Origin: Ancylobacter vacuolatus
GTDB lineage: Bacteria > Pseudomonadota > Alphaproteobacteria > Rhizobiales > Xanthobacteraceae
Length of the DNA: 64,000 nt
Assembly: GCF_030813595.1 (NCBI RefSeq)
Contig: NZ_JAUSUH010000004.1
Coordinates: forward strand, 310,001 to 374,000
Reading direction: 5' to 3'
The position numbers and the translations under genes were made by a program. Of this stretch, positions 46,123 to 54,374 are shown in pieces (the first letter of the stretch is position 1; every line of letters starts with the position of its first letter). The notes under the pieces were generated by a model that was not told the origin of the DNA, made no database searches, and worked only from the letters and a program-made list of their open reading frames with translations.

Positions 46123-47052
46123 ATGGACGTTGCAGAAGCCGTTCCCGAACTCGTTCAGACCACCCGGCTGATGGAGGGGTTCACCTTCCAGCGCATCAAG
46201 ACGCGCGGGGCCGAGATCAATGTCGCCACCGCCGGCGAAGGCCCGCCGCTGCTGCTCATCCATGGCAACCCTCTGACGCTGGTCAGTTGGCACAAGGTCG
46301 CCCCCTCGCTCGCCCGCGACTTCACTGTCGTCGCTATCGACATGCGCGGCTATGGCGACAGCTCCAAGCCCGAGGGCGGCGAGGACCATTCCGGCTATTC
46401 CTTCCGGGCGCTGGGCGAGGATGCGTTCGAGGTGATGGACGCGCTCGGCCACGAGCACTTCGCCGTCGCCGGCCATGACCGCGGCGCCCGCGTCGGATTC
46501 CGCATGTGCCTCGACCGGCCCGAGCGCATCACCCGCTATGCCGCACTCGACATCGTGCCGACGCACCATGTGCTGAACAACATCACGCTCGGCTGGGCGC
46601 GCGAGAGCTATCACTGGTTCTTCATGGCGCAGAAGGCGCCGTTTCCGGAGAACCTGCTCGGCGCCGACCTCGACTATTACATGCGTTACAAGCTCAACAA
46701 GAAAGGCGTGGGTCTGGAGATCTTTACACCGGAGGCGATGGAAGAATATATACGCTGCGCCACCAAGGAACAGATCCACGCTGTCTGCGAGGATTACCGC
46801 GCCACCATCACCGTCGACCTCGACATGGACACGGCGGACTACGGCAAGCGCAAGATCGCCTGCCCGACCCTGGTGATCTGGGGCACCAACAGCCATTGCG
46901 GCCGCCACTTCAAGCCGGTGGAAGCCTGGTCGGAATGGGCGGACGATCTTGTCGGCCTGCCGGTGCCCACCGGGCATTACCCGGCCGAGCACCGTCCCGA
47001 TCTCATCTACGCCGCCTTCCACCGCTTCTTCCGTGGTGAGCCCGTGACATGA
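46123..47052 (+). CDS. Haloacetate-dehalogenase-like alpha/beta hydrolase
   Basis: 309 residues. Nucleophile Asp119 in GHDRGARVGF is followed by Arg120 and Arg123 (carboxylate binders), acid Asp143 (LDIVP), His164-Trp165 (YHWFF, the halide pocket of fluoroacetate dehalogenase) and base His285 (TGHYPAEH). This set matches FAcD-type enzymes, which hydrolyse haloacetates to glycolate. The oxyanion motif is HGNP where FAcD has HGFP. The stop overlaps the rhodanese start (ATGA), an unusual partner. A different 2-substituted acid as substrate is possible. Confidence 0.82.
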   Translation: MDVAEAVPELVQTTRLMEGFTFQRIKTRGAEINVATAGEGPPLLLIHGNPLTLVSWHKVAPSLARDFTVVAIDMRGYGDSSKPEGGEDHSGYSFRALGEDAFEVMDALGHEHFAVAGHDRGARVGFRMCLDRPERITRYAALDIVPTHHVLNNITLGWARESYHWFFMAQKAPFPENLLGADLDYYMRYKLNKKGVGLEIFTPEAMEEYIRCATKEQIHAVCEDYRATITVDLDMDTADYGKRKIACPTLVIWGTNSHCGRHFKPVEAWSEWADDLVGLPVPTGHYPAEHRPDLIYAAFHRFFRGEPVT

Positions 47053-48635
47053 GCGTCGCTTCGGTGACGGCGGCGGCAGCGAAGGCCCGCCTGCATGAAG
47101 GTGAGGAGATCGCCTTTCTCGATGTGCGCGAGGCGGCAGCGTTCGGCCAGGGGCATCCGCTCTTCGCCGTCCCCTGCCCGTTCAGCCGGCTGGAAGCGGC
47201 GGCCCTCGCGCTGGTGCCGCGCGCCGACTGCCCGGTGCTGCTCATCGACGATGGCGACGGCCTCGCCGAGAAGGCGGCGCGGCGGCTGGCGGCCTGCGGC
47301 TATACCGAGATCGTCCTCATCGCGGGCGGGCTTCCCGCCTGGGATGCGGCAGGCTTTGGCGTGTTCGCCGGGGTCAATGTGCCGAGCAAGACGCTGGGCG
47401 AACTTCTGGAGCACGACCATCACCCCGCGATGATCGACGCCGCCACGCTGGCACGCTGGCAGCGCGAAGGGCGCGCGCATGCCTTCTTCGATGCCCGTCC
47501 GCCGGCGGAATACGCCAAGATGCGGATCGAGGGCGCGCGCTGCGTACCCAATGGCGAGCTCGCCCATCGGGTCGGCGCCGCCGTGCCGGACACGGCAACG
47601 CCGATCGTCATCACTTGCGCCGGGCGCACGCGCGGCATTGTCGGGGCGCTGACGCTGCGGGCGATCGGCGTGCCCAACCCGGTCTATGCGCTGGAAAACG
47701 GTACGCAGGGCTGGGCGCTCGCCGGCCTGCAACTGGATCGTGGCGCGCAGGCCGATCCGCTCCCGGAGCTGGACCCAAGCCAAGCGCAGGCCAGCCGGGA
47801 CGGCGCGGCGCGCCTCATCGCCGCCGCGCAGCTCTCCACGCTCACGCCTCGCGCGGCGCAAACGCTGCTGCAGGAGGCCGGCCGCACCACCTTTCTGTTC
47901 GATCTGCGCAACGAGGCGGAACGGGCGGCGCGGCCGGTGCCGGGCGCCATCCCAGCCCTCGCCGGTCAGCTGATCCAGGCGACGGACCAGTATGTCGGCG
48001 TCCGCCATGGCCGGCTGATCCTGATCGACGACACCGGGCTTCGAGCCGCGCTGGCGGCGCTGTTCCTGCGCGCGCTCGGCTTCGAGCCCCATGTGCTGGC
48101 GCTTGATAACGCCGAGGAAATCGACATCCCCGCCGTTCCCACGCCCGCGCTCAAGGCCCCCGCGCCGCCTCCCGCGATTGACGCCCGCGCGGCCTGGAGC
48201 CTCGCCCAGAGCGGCGTGCCGGTGTTGGATCTGCGCGCTTCCAGCGACTGGGAGTCCTGGCGGCTTGACGGGGCGCGCTGGGTGCTGCGCGGCGACCTGC
48301 CCGGCGCGCTCGCGAAGGGCACGCGGCGGGCGATCCTGCTTGGTGACGCAACTGCCGTCGCTGCTGCTACCTGCGAACTGCAGGCTGCCGGCATCGCAAG
48401 CTGCTGGCTGCAGCCTGACCTCGATTCCTGCGCGCAGGCGGGATGGCCGGTCGATCGCGTGCGCCGGCGCATGGGCCGCGAGGCGGCGCGCGACCGGGTC
48501 TGGTTCGTCCATGACCGCCATGACGGCAATGCGGAAGCTTCCCGGCAATATCTCGCCTGGGAGATGGGCCTGATCGACCAGCTGGACGAGTCCGAGCGCG
48601 CCGCCTTCGGCTGGGTCCCCATCGCCCCGGCCTGA
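47049..48635 (+). CDS. Four-domain rhodanese-like protein
   Basis: 528 residues with four rhodanese folds in tandem (about 1-105, 115-235, 260-370 and 385-490). Only the second has the catalytic Cys: Cys190 in VITCAGRTRG. The equivalent loops of the others are LLIDDGDG, LILIDDTG and AILLGDA. Rhodaneses move sulfane sulfur between donors and thiols. It is translationally coupled to the dehalogenase-like gene and ends before a strong terminator. Confidence 0.88.
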   Translation: MSVASVTAAAAKARLHEGEEIAFLDVREAAAFGQGHPLFAVPCPFSRLEAAALALVPRADCPVLLIDDGDGLAEKAARRLAACGYTEIVLIAGGLPAWDAAGFGVFAGVNVPSKTLGELLEHDHHPAMIDAATLARWQREGRAHAFFDARPPAEYAKMRIEGARCVPNGELAHRVGAAVPDTATPIVITCAGRTRGIVGALTLRAIGVPNPVYALENGTQGWALAGLQLDRGAQADPLPELDPSQAQASRDGAARLIAAAQLSTLTPRAAQTLLQEAGRTTFLFDLRNEAERAARPVPGAIPALAGQLIQATDQYVGVRHGRLILIDDTGLRAALAALFLRALGFEPHVLALDNAEEIDIPAVPTPALKAPAPPPAIDARAAWSLAQSGVPVLDLRASSDWESWRLDGARWVLRGDLPGALAKGTRRAILLGDATAVAAATCELQAAGIASCWLQPDLDSCAQAGWPVDRVRRRMGREAARDRVWFVHDRHDGNAEASRQYLAWEMGLIDQLDESERAAFGWVPIAPA

Positions 48636-48666
48636 CGGCCGCACGGGCGCCTCGCTCCGCCCTCAG

Positions 48667-48700
48667 CCCCTTCCGCCAGCGGTGGAAGGGGTTTTTCTTT
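48667..48700 (+). terminator. Terminator of the dehalogenase-rhodanese operon
   Basis: CCCCTTCC (48667-48674) pairs with GGAAGGGG (48684-48691), with further pairing inside, followed by TTTTTCTTT. It lies 31 bp after the rhodanese stop. Confidence 0.9.
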
Positions 48701-48729
48701 GGTCGACATCAGGCGGGGCATCGCGCAAC

Positions 48730-48754
48730 AAAAAGGGCGGGTTCACACCCGCCC
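48730..48754 (-). terminator. Terminator of the tctCBA operon
   Basis: GGGCGGGT (48735-48742) pairs with ACCCGCCC (48747-48754) around a 4-nt loop. On the minus strand a T-run follows (48734-48730). It lies 30 bp after the tctA stop; T residues on both sides may make it bidirectional. Confidence 0.88.
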
Positions 48755-48784
48755 TTTTCCAAATCTGCCGATCGAGGAAAACGC

Positions 48785-50353
48785 TCAGCCCTTGCTCGGC
48801 GTCGTGTGCGCGGCGCGGGTCTCTTCCTGAATCTGCCGCAGCGCCAGCGCCTCGGCCGCCTCCGCCCGGTTCTGCTTGCGCTTGCCCCAGGCCGTCATTC
48901 CCAGCGAGATGAACATCACCGCGAAGATCGCCATGGCGCCGGGCCGCTCCAGCACATAGAGCGGGTTGCCGCCGGAGAGCTGGTAGGAGCGCAGGAACTC
49001 GGTCTCCAGCATGCGCCCGAGCAGGATGCCGACCACCACCGCCGAGACCGGGTACTGGTAGCGGTTGAGGGCATAGCCGAGCAGGGCGAACACGAACAGC
49101 GTGATCGGTCCGGCCGCCTCGCCCGTCACCGCGAAGGTGCCGAGCGTGGCGATGACGAGGATCGCCGGCAGCACGTAGCGGGTCCGCACCTTCATGATGT
49201 TGGAGGCGACATAGATGAAGCCGATGCCCACCGCCAGCAGCACGATGGCCTGGACGATGTTGTTGAGGATGATGGCGTAGACCATCGGCTTCTGCGTTTC
49301 GATGAAGCTCGGGCCGGGCACAATGTTGTGCATCATGAAGGCCGCGATCAGGATCGCGGTGGCGCCGCCGCCGGGAATGCCGAGCGCCAGCATGGTGGCC
49401 ATGGAGCCGCCCTCGCCGCTCGCCACCGCCGATTCCGCCGCGATCACGCCCTTGGGGTTGCCCTTGCCGAAGGTGGCGCTGTCCTTGGCGGTGCGCTTGG
49501 TCTCGGCATAGGCGATAAGGTTGCCGATGGAGGAGCCGACGCCCGGCACCGCGCCGATGATGATGCCGATGATCGAGCCGCGCAGCAGAACGCCGGGGTA
49601 TTTCAGCGTGCCCCAGCAGCCCTTGAGGATCTTGCGCAGGCTGACCTCGCGCGAGCCTTCGGCCTCGATGATGTAGTCGCGGCTGGCCAGGCTGAGCAGC
49701 TGGCTCGCCGCCAGCAGGCCGATCATCGCCGGGATCGGCGCGATGCCGTCGAGCAGCACCGGCAGGCCCAGCGTCCCACGGGTGAAGCCGGCGGTGTTCA
49801 TGCCCACCGTGCCGAGCAGGATGCCCAGCGCAGCCGCCAGCAGGCCACGGCTGATATAGGTGGAGCCGAGCGAGCCCAGCAGCATCATGCCCCAGATCGC
49901 CACCGCGAACATTTCCACCGGCCCGATCCGCAGCACGATGTCGGCCAGCGGCTCGATGACCAGCAGCAGCAGCACATAGCCGGCGATGCCGCACAGGGTG
50001 GAAGCGAACAGCGCATAGCCGAGCGCCTCGTTATGCTCGCCCTTCTGCGACATGGCGTAGCCGTCGAAGGTGGTCGCGAAGGAGGAGGGCGAGCCCGGTA
50101 TGTTCATCAGGATCGCCGGCACCGATCCGCCGAACCCCGCCCCGGTATAGACCGAGGTGAGGAACACGATGGCCGAGAAGAAATCCATGTAGAGCGACAT
50201 CGGCAGCACGATCGCCATCGCCATGGTGATCGAAATGCCGGGAATGGCGCTGAAGACGAGGCCGACGATCAGGCCGGGGACAATCCATCCCCAAGACCCG
50301 ACCGACGAGAACATGATGCCCAGTGCCTCATTGAAGGCGGAAACGTCGATCAT
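48785..50353 (-). CDS. tctA: Tripartite tricarboxylate transporter large membrane subunit TctA
   Basis: 522 residues with about twelve helices. Two copies of the conserved glycine motif are seen: VFSAIPGISITMAMAIVLP with TGAGFGGSVPAILMNIPGSP in the first half, and GAVPGVGSSIGNLIAY with LALGIPGGGATAILIAAFM in the second. The solute is a di/tricarboxylate or related acid. It ends the operon tctC-tctB-tctA. Confidence 0.92.
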   Translation of the reverse strand: MIDVSAFNEALGIMFSSVGSWGWIVPGLIVGLVFSAIPGISITMAMAIVLPMSLYMDFFSAIVFLTSVYTGAGFGGSVPAILMNIPGSPSSFATTFDGYAMSQKGEHNEALGYALFASTLCGIAGYVLLLLVIEPLADIVLRIGPVEMFAVAIWGMMLLGSLGSTYISRGLLAAALGILLGTVGMNTAGFTRGTLGLPVLLDGIAPIPAMIGLLAASQLLSLASRDYIIEAEGSREVSLRKILKGCWGTLKYPGVLLRGSIIGIIIGAVPGVGSSIGNLIAYAETKRTAKDSATFGKGNPKGVIAAESAVASGEGGSMATMLALGIPGGGATAILIAAFMMHNIVPGPSFIETQKPMVYAIILNNIVQAIVLLAVGIGFIYVASNIMKVRTRYVLPAILVIATLGTFAVTGEAAGPITLFVFALLGYALNRYQYPVSAVVVGILLGRMLETEFLRSYQLSGGNPLYVLERPGAMAIFAVMFISLGMTAWGKRKQNRAEAAEALALRQIQEETRAAHTTPSKG

Positions 50354-50363
50354 CGGGCGCGCC

Positions 50364-50876
50364 TCACAGCAGGGTCGTGTGCATGGGATAGGAGATCAGG
50401 GCGCGGAAGCCGTAGATCGTGACCAGTGTCACGGCGAGCGAGAAGAACAGCAGATGCAGCGGTCGCCGCTCGCCGCAGATGGCCATGGCCGCGGCGGCGA
50501 ACAGGAAGATGGCGATGTCGAAGCCGATGACGTCGAGCAGGAACACCATCAGCCCGAGCGACACCCCGAGCGCCGCCATGCGCATCACGTCCGCGCGGTC
50601 CGTGGACAGGCTCACGGCGAACGGGTCGTTTTCGGATGAGGGCTTGGCCGCCTCGCGCGCCTCCACCTTGTGGAAGCATTGCGGCACGATGAACAGGTAC
50701 ATCGCCAGCGCGAAGATCGCCACCGGCTGCACCAGAAGCAGATTGTTCACGCTCAGCGAAACACTGCGGGCATCGAGAAGATACCAGAAGACGAGCGCCG
50801 CGATGAACGTGATGAGCGCGAGATGGCCATAGTCGATGGCATAGCTGTGCCGACCGATGCGCATCTTCATCTCCAT
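50364..50876 (-). CDS. tctB: Tripartite tricarboxylate transporter small subunit TctB
   Basis: 170 residues with four helices (HLALITFIAALVFWYLLDA, VQPVAIFALAMYLFIVP, MAALGVSLGLMVFLLDVIGF and LLFFSLAVTLVTIYGF), as usual for TctB, which is poorly conserved in sequence. Its position between tctC and tctA is typical. AGGAGG precedes the ATG region. Confidence 0.85.
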   Translation of the reverse strand: MEMKMRIGRHSYAIDYGHLALITFIAALVFWYLLDARSVSLSVNNLLLVQPVAIFALAMYLFIVPQCFHKVEAREAAKPSSENDPFAVSLSTDRADVMRMAALGVSLGLMVFLLDVIGFDIAIFLFAAAAMAICGERRPLHLLFFSLAVTLVTIYGFRALISYPMHTTLL

Positions 50877-50895
50877 ACGTCAGAGGAGGGAGAAT

Positions 50896-50929
50896 GAAGG
50901 CGGGCGCGCCGCGCCGGCGGCCCGCCTTC
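50896..50929 (-). other. Hairpin between tctC and tctB
   Basis: GAAGGCGGGC (50896-50905) pairs perfectly with GCCCGCCTTC (50920-50929). As with other binding-protein genes here, it lies directly after the binding-protein stop on the transcribed strand and probably stabilises its mRNA. Confidence 0.6.
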
Positions 50930-50941
50930 CATTGATGCGGC

Positions 50942-51934
50942 CTACTTCAGCAGGTCGACGTATTTCGCCATCTTGGCGGCGTTGTCGAGATAGGCCTTGT
51001 TGGAGGCATCCGGCCCGTACCAGGTGGTGGCCAGTTCCTGCAGCTTCAGCGCCTCGATCGCCTTCGGGTTCTTGCTCGCCTTCTCGACCGCCGCGACGAT
51101 GATCTTGAAGATCTCCGGCTGCTCGTTCTTCAGCTTGGTGGAAACCGCCCAGCCGCGCTGCGAGCCTTCGACGAAATCGGTCTTCAGGGTAGCGCCGATC
51201 AGCGGCGCGTCGGGATACCAGTCCACCTTCTCGGCGGCGAAGATGGCCAGCGGGCGGACCTTCGACTTCAGCGGCAGAAAGCCTTCGCCGCCGACGAAGC
51301 CGACATCGACCTGGGCGCCGGCGGTGGCGTTGCGGGCCGGGCCGCCGCCATCATAGGTGACGATGCGCAGCTTGCTGGCATCGATTCCGGCGGCCTGGAA
51401 GGCCAGCACCATGTTGGCATAGTCGGCCGAAGCCGGCTGCACGCCGATGCTGAGGCTGGTCGGGTCCTTCTTCAGCTTGTCGATCACCTCGGCGAAGGTC
51501 TTCACCGGCCCGCCGGACGAGGTCGCCGCCAGCGTGTAGTCACGCGACGGCAGGTTGATCATCGAGAAATCCTCGATCTTGTAGGGCGCGTTCTGCAGCA
51601 GCACGGTCAGCGGGATATAGGGCGCCGCCGAGGTGCACAGGATGGAATAGCCGTCGGCCGGCTGGTTCAGCGCGTAGGAATTGCCGAGCTGGGTGCCGGC
51701 GCCGGGCTTGTTGACGATGACAAGGGGCTGGCCGAGCTCCTGCTCCAGATAGGGTATGAAGGCACGGGAGAGACGATCATTGTAACCGCCGGTGGCGAAG
51801 GGCACGATCACGTTGATCGGACGCGAGGGATAGGTCGCGGCGCGCAGGATGGACGGCATGGCGACCATGCCGGAGGCGACGGCAACGCCGCCTGCCGAAA
51901 TCTTGAAGACGTCTCTGCGTGTGAAATGGGTCAT
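50942..51934 (-). CDS. tctC: Tripartite tricarboxylate transporter binding protein (TctC/Bug)
   Basis: 330 residues with a twin-arginine-like signal (TRRDVFKISAGGVAVASG), the mature YPSRPINVIVPFATGGYND, then NKPGAGTQLGNSYALNQPAD, the Bug-family carboxylate-binding loops. The ATG 51934 is preceded by GGAGGAAAA. It captures an organic acid for TctAB. It is divergent from the AbrB-type transporter, and a GntR-type site lies about 95 bp upstream. Confidence 0.9.
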   Translation of the reverse strand: MTHFTRRDVFKISAGGVAVASGMVAMPSILRAATYPSRPINVIVPFATGGYNDRLSRAFIPYLEQELGQPLVIVNKPGAGTQLGNSYALNQPADGYSILCTSAAPYIPLTVLLQNAPYKIEDFSMINLPSRDYTLAATSSGGPVKTFAEVIDKLKKDPTSLSIGVQPASADYANMVLAFQAAGIDASKLRIVTYDGGGPARNATAGAQVDVGFVGGEGFLPLKSKVRPLAIFAAEKVDWYPDAPLIGATLKTDFVEGSQRGWAVSTKLKNEQPEIFKIIVAAVEKASKNPKAIEALKLQELATTWYGPDASNKAYLDNAAKMAKYVDLLK

Positions 51935-52442
51935 GTTTTCCTCCCGCCGTTCCATCTGGGTCCTTCGGCCGGCGGCCATGAAGCGGCCGGCCCGTGTGGA
52001 TTAGGCACGGCAAGACTGTCCCGCTGTCCGTCAACTGTCAACACATTTGCAAACGGGTTTGCCACCCGGGATCACCCGTATTGACGGCAGGCAAGGACCA
52101 CGCTGCGCTGCCATAAGGGCTTACTTGACTTGAGAGTCGTTTAAACACGGCGCGCCGCCCCCAACCACCCCTCTTTCGACCGCTTGTGGGAGGGCATGAC
52201 GGGCTTCATCAATCTGTTGACAGTTTTCATTCCAGCTGTCTCTATCGCCCATGCCCTGCCGGCGGGAAACCTGCCCGCTGCGAGACAGGCGCCAACAAAC
52301 CGCCGCGCCTTTGCGAAAAGTTGCGGCACATTGGGGAGGCCGTCATGTCCGAACGCCCGCGCCACCGCCGGATGCCGGCCTCCCGCCTTATCCCGAATGT
52401 CGTGGCGGAAAAGCAGGCGCGTGCCGGGCGGGCGAACGGGTG
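51935..52442. promoter_or_regulatory. Divergent regulatory region of tctCBA and the AbrB-type gene
   Basis: 508 bp without a convincing gene. Two copies of the shared motif are present: GTCAACTGTCAACAC (52030-52044; on the minus strand GTGTTGACAGTTGAC) towards tctC, and CTGTTGACAGTT (52214-52225) towards the AbrB-type gene. A 32-codon frame at 52344 is probably chance. The length and the paired sites suggest controlled expression of both transporters together. Confidence 0.55.
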
Positions 52443-53585
52443 ATGGCGGCGCGTCCCGCACCGCCGGATCCGGCGGGCGAAGGGGAGGAATCACCCGTCT
52501 CCTCGCCGAGCCCCGCGCCGAAACCATCCTGGCCCGCCGCCGGGCTGCGCCTCGTCGGCACCTATGCCGTTGCAACCGCCGCCGGCTACGTGGCCTCGTT
52601 GATCCATGTCCCCCTGCCCTGGATGCTCGGCCCGCTCTTCGTCTGCGGCCTGCTCAATGTCTCGGGCGTGCCGCTGCGGGCCGGGCCGCATCTGCGCGAG
52701 ATCGGGCAGGTCATTGTCGGCCTCGCCATCGGCATGCGCTTCACCCCGCATCTGCTTCTGGTATCGCTGGAGCTTCTGCCGGCCATGCTGGTGGCGACGC
52801 TCTATATCATCATCGCCACCTTCATCGGCGCGCTGATCATGCGTCCGCTGGCGCGTATCGACCCCACCACCGCCTTCTTCGCCACCGCTGCCGGCGGCAT
52901 GGCCGACATGGCGGTGGTGGCAGCGGCGCGCGGGGGCGACACCAATGCCGTCTCCATCGTCCACGCGCTGCGGGTAACGACGGTGGTGAGCCTCGTGCCG
53001 TTCATGGTGTTCGCCTTCGGCGAGGCCGGAAACGTCAACACGGTCGATCCCGCCGCCTCGCATGATCTGCTGCTGCTCGCGCTCGGCCTCGTCATCGCCT
53101 ATCTCGGCGCGCAGGCGCTGCGCCCGACGGTCATCCCCAATCCCTGGCTGCTCGGCTCGCTGCTGCCGAGCGCGGCGCTCGGCGCCTCCGGCCTCATGAA
53201 TGTCGCGGTGCCGGGCATCCTCATCATCGCCGCGCAGGTGATGATCGGCGTCTGGCTCAGCATGCGTTTCCGCCGCGACCTGTTCGTGCGCCTGCCGCGC
53301 GTCGCCGCGTCCGGCCTGCTGATCGGCGTGCTGCTGATCGCCGCCGCCGCTATCGGGGCGGAGGTGCTCTCGCTCGCCACTGGCCTGCCGCTCACCACCA
53401 GCTTCCTCGCCCTCGCCCCGGCGGCGATCACTGAAATGGTGCTCACCGCCAAGGCGATGCACGCCGATGCCGAGCTGGTCACCGCCTTCCACATCGTCCG
53501 CATCGCGGTGATCTCGTCGACCATCCTGATCGTCTTCCGCGTCTACCGCTTCGTGCTGAGGAGCCATTATGAATCTGGGGTTTGA
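52443..53585 (+). CDS. AbrB-family (COG3180) membrane transporter
   Basis: 380 residues with about ten helices and two AbrB duplication units (AATAAGYVASLIHVPLPWML with GPLFVCGLLNVSGVPL; later PNPWLLGSLLPSAALGASGL). The family is annotated as ammonia-monooxygenase or AbrB proteins and is found beside organic-acid catabolic genes, where it probably transports or exports acids. The ATG 52443 lacks a strong ribosome site. Its end overlaps the SDR start by 17 bp. Confidence 0.82.
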   Translation: MAARPAPPDPAGEGEESPVSSPSPAPKPSWPAAGLRLVGTYAVATAAGYVASLIHVPLPWMLGPLFVCGLLNVSGVPLRAGPHLREIGQVIVGLAIGMRFTPHLLLVSLELLPAMLVATLYIIIATFIGALIMRPLARIDPTTAFFATAAGGMADMAVVAAARGGDTNAVSIVHALRVTTVVSLVPFMVFAFGEAGNVNTVDPAASHDLLLLALGLVIAYLGAQALRPTVIPNPWLLGSLLPSAALGASGLMNVAVPGILIIAAQVMIGVWLSMRFRRDLFVRLPRVAASGLLIGVLLIAAAAIGAEVLSLATGLPLTTSFLALAPAAITEMVLTAKAMHADAELVTAFHIVRIAVISSTILIVFRVYRFVLRSHYESGV

Positions 53586-54363
53586 CGGCCGCCGCGCCGT
53601 CATCGTCGGCGGCAGCTACGGCATTGGCGAGGCCACCGCCGCCATTCTGCTGCGCGAGGGCGCGCAGGTGATCATCGCCTCGCGCAGCCGGGACAATCTG
53701 GAGGCCGCCCGCGCCCGTCTCGCGCAGTCCACAGGGCGCGCGCCTGACGTGTTCGTTGCCGACGTGGTGAAGGACGCTTCCTCGGCGTCCGCGCTGATGG
53801 ACGAGGTGCACAGAAGCTGGGGCGCGCTCGACATTCTCGTCAGCGCCGTCGGCGGCAGCGTGCGGGCGGATTTCGACACGCTGAGCGATGCCGACTGGCT
53901 CGCCAGCTACGAGTTCAACGTGCTCTCTACCGTGCGTACCATCCGGGCCGGCCTGCCCCTGCTCACGGCAGGCGACGCCCCCGCCATCGTCACCCTGGGC
54001 GCGGCGGCGGCCAAGATGCCCTATGCCCACCAGATCATGACCAATGTCCACAAGGCCGGCCTGCTCGGCCTGGTGAAGACGCTGGCGCTGGAACTCGGCG
54101 AGAAGGGCATCCGCATCAACTCGGTCGGCCCCGGGCGCACCAAGACCGCGCTCTGGATCAACCGCGCCACCAAAATGGCGGCCGAACGCGGCGTGCCGGT
54201 GGACGACATTTACACGGAATTCTCGGAAGAAATCCCGCTGAAGCGCTTCGCCGAGCCGGCCGAGATCGCGGTCATGGTTGCCTGGCTCGCCAGCCCGCTC
54301 GCCAGCTACGTCACCGGCCAATCCATCAATGTCGACGGCGGCATCGCGCGCGGCCTCGTTTAA
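53569..54363 (+). CDS. Atypical SDR lacking catalytic Ser and Tyr
   Basis: 264 residues. The nucleotide part is normal: VIVGGSYGIGEATAAILLRE and later LVSAVGGSV. The active-site region is IVTLGAAAAKMPYAHQIMTN then VHKAGLLGLVKTLALELG. The Lys of YxxxK is kept, but the Tyr position is Thr (TNVHK) and the Ser position 13 residues before is Ala. The C-terminal VDGGIA is normal. It is therefore a divergent or non-classical SDR; another Tyr six residues away (MPYAHQ) might substitute. The family is normally NAD(P)-dependent on hydroxy acids or ketones. Tight spacing with neighbours implies an operon. Confidence 0.85.
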   Translation: MNLGFDGRRAVIVGGSYGIGEATAAILLREGAQVIIASRSRDNLEAARARLAQSTGRAPDVFVADVVKDASSASALMDEVHRSWGALDILVSAVGGSVRADFDTLSDADWLASYEFNVLSTVRTIRAGLPLLTAGDAPAIVTLGAAAAKMPYAHQIMTNVHKAGLLGLVKTLALELGEKGIRINSVGPGRTKTALWINRATKMAAERGVPVDDIYTEFSEEIPLKRFAEPAEIAVMVAWLASPLASYVTGQSINVDGGIARGLV

Positions 54364-54374
54364 AGGAGAACAGA

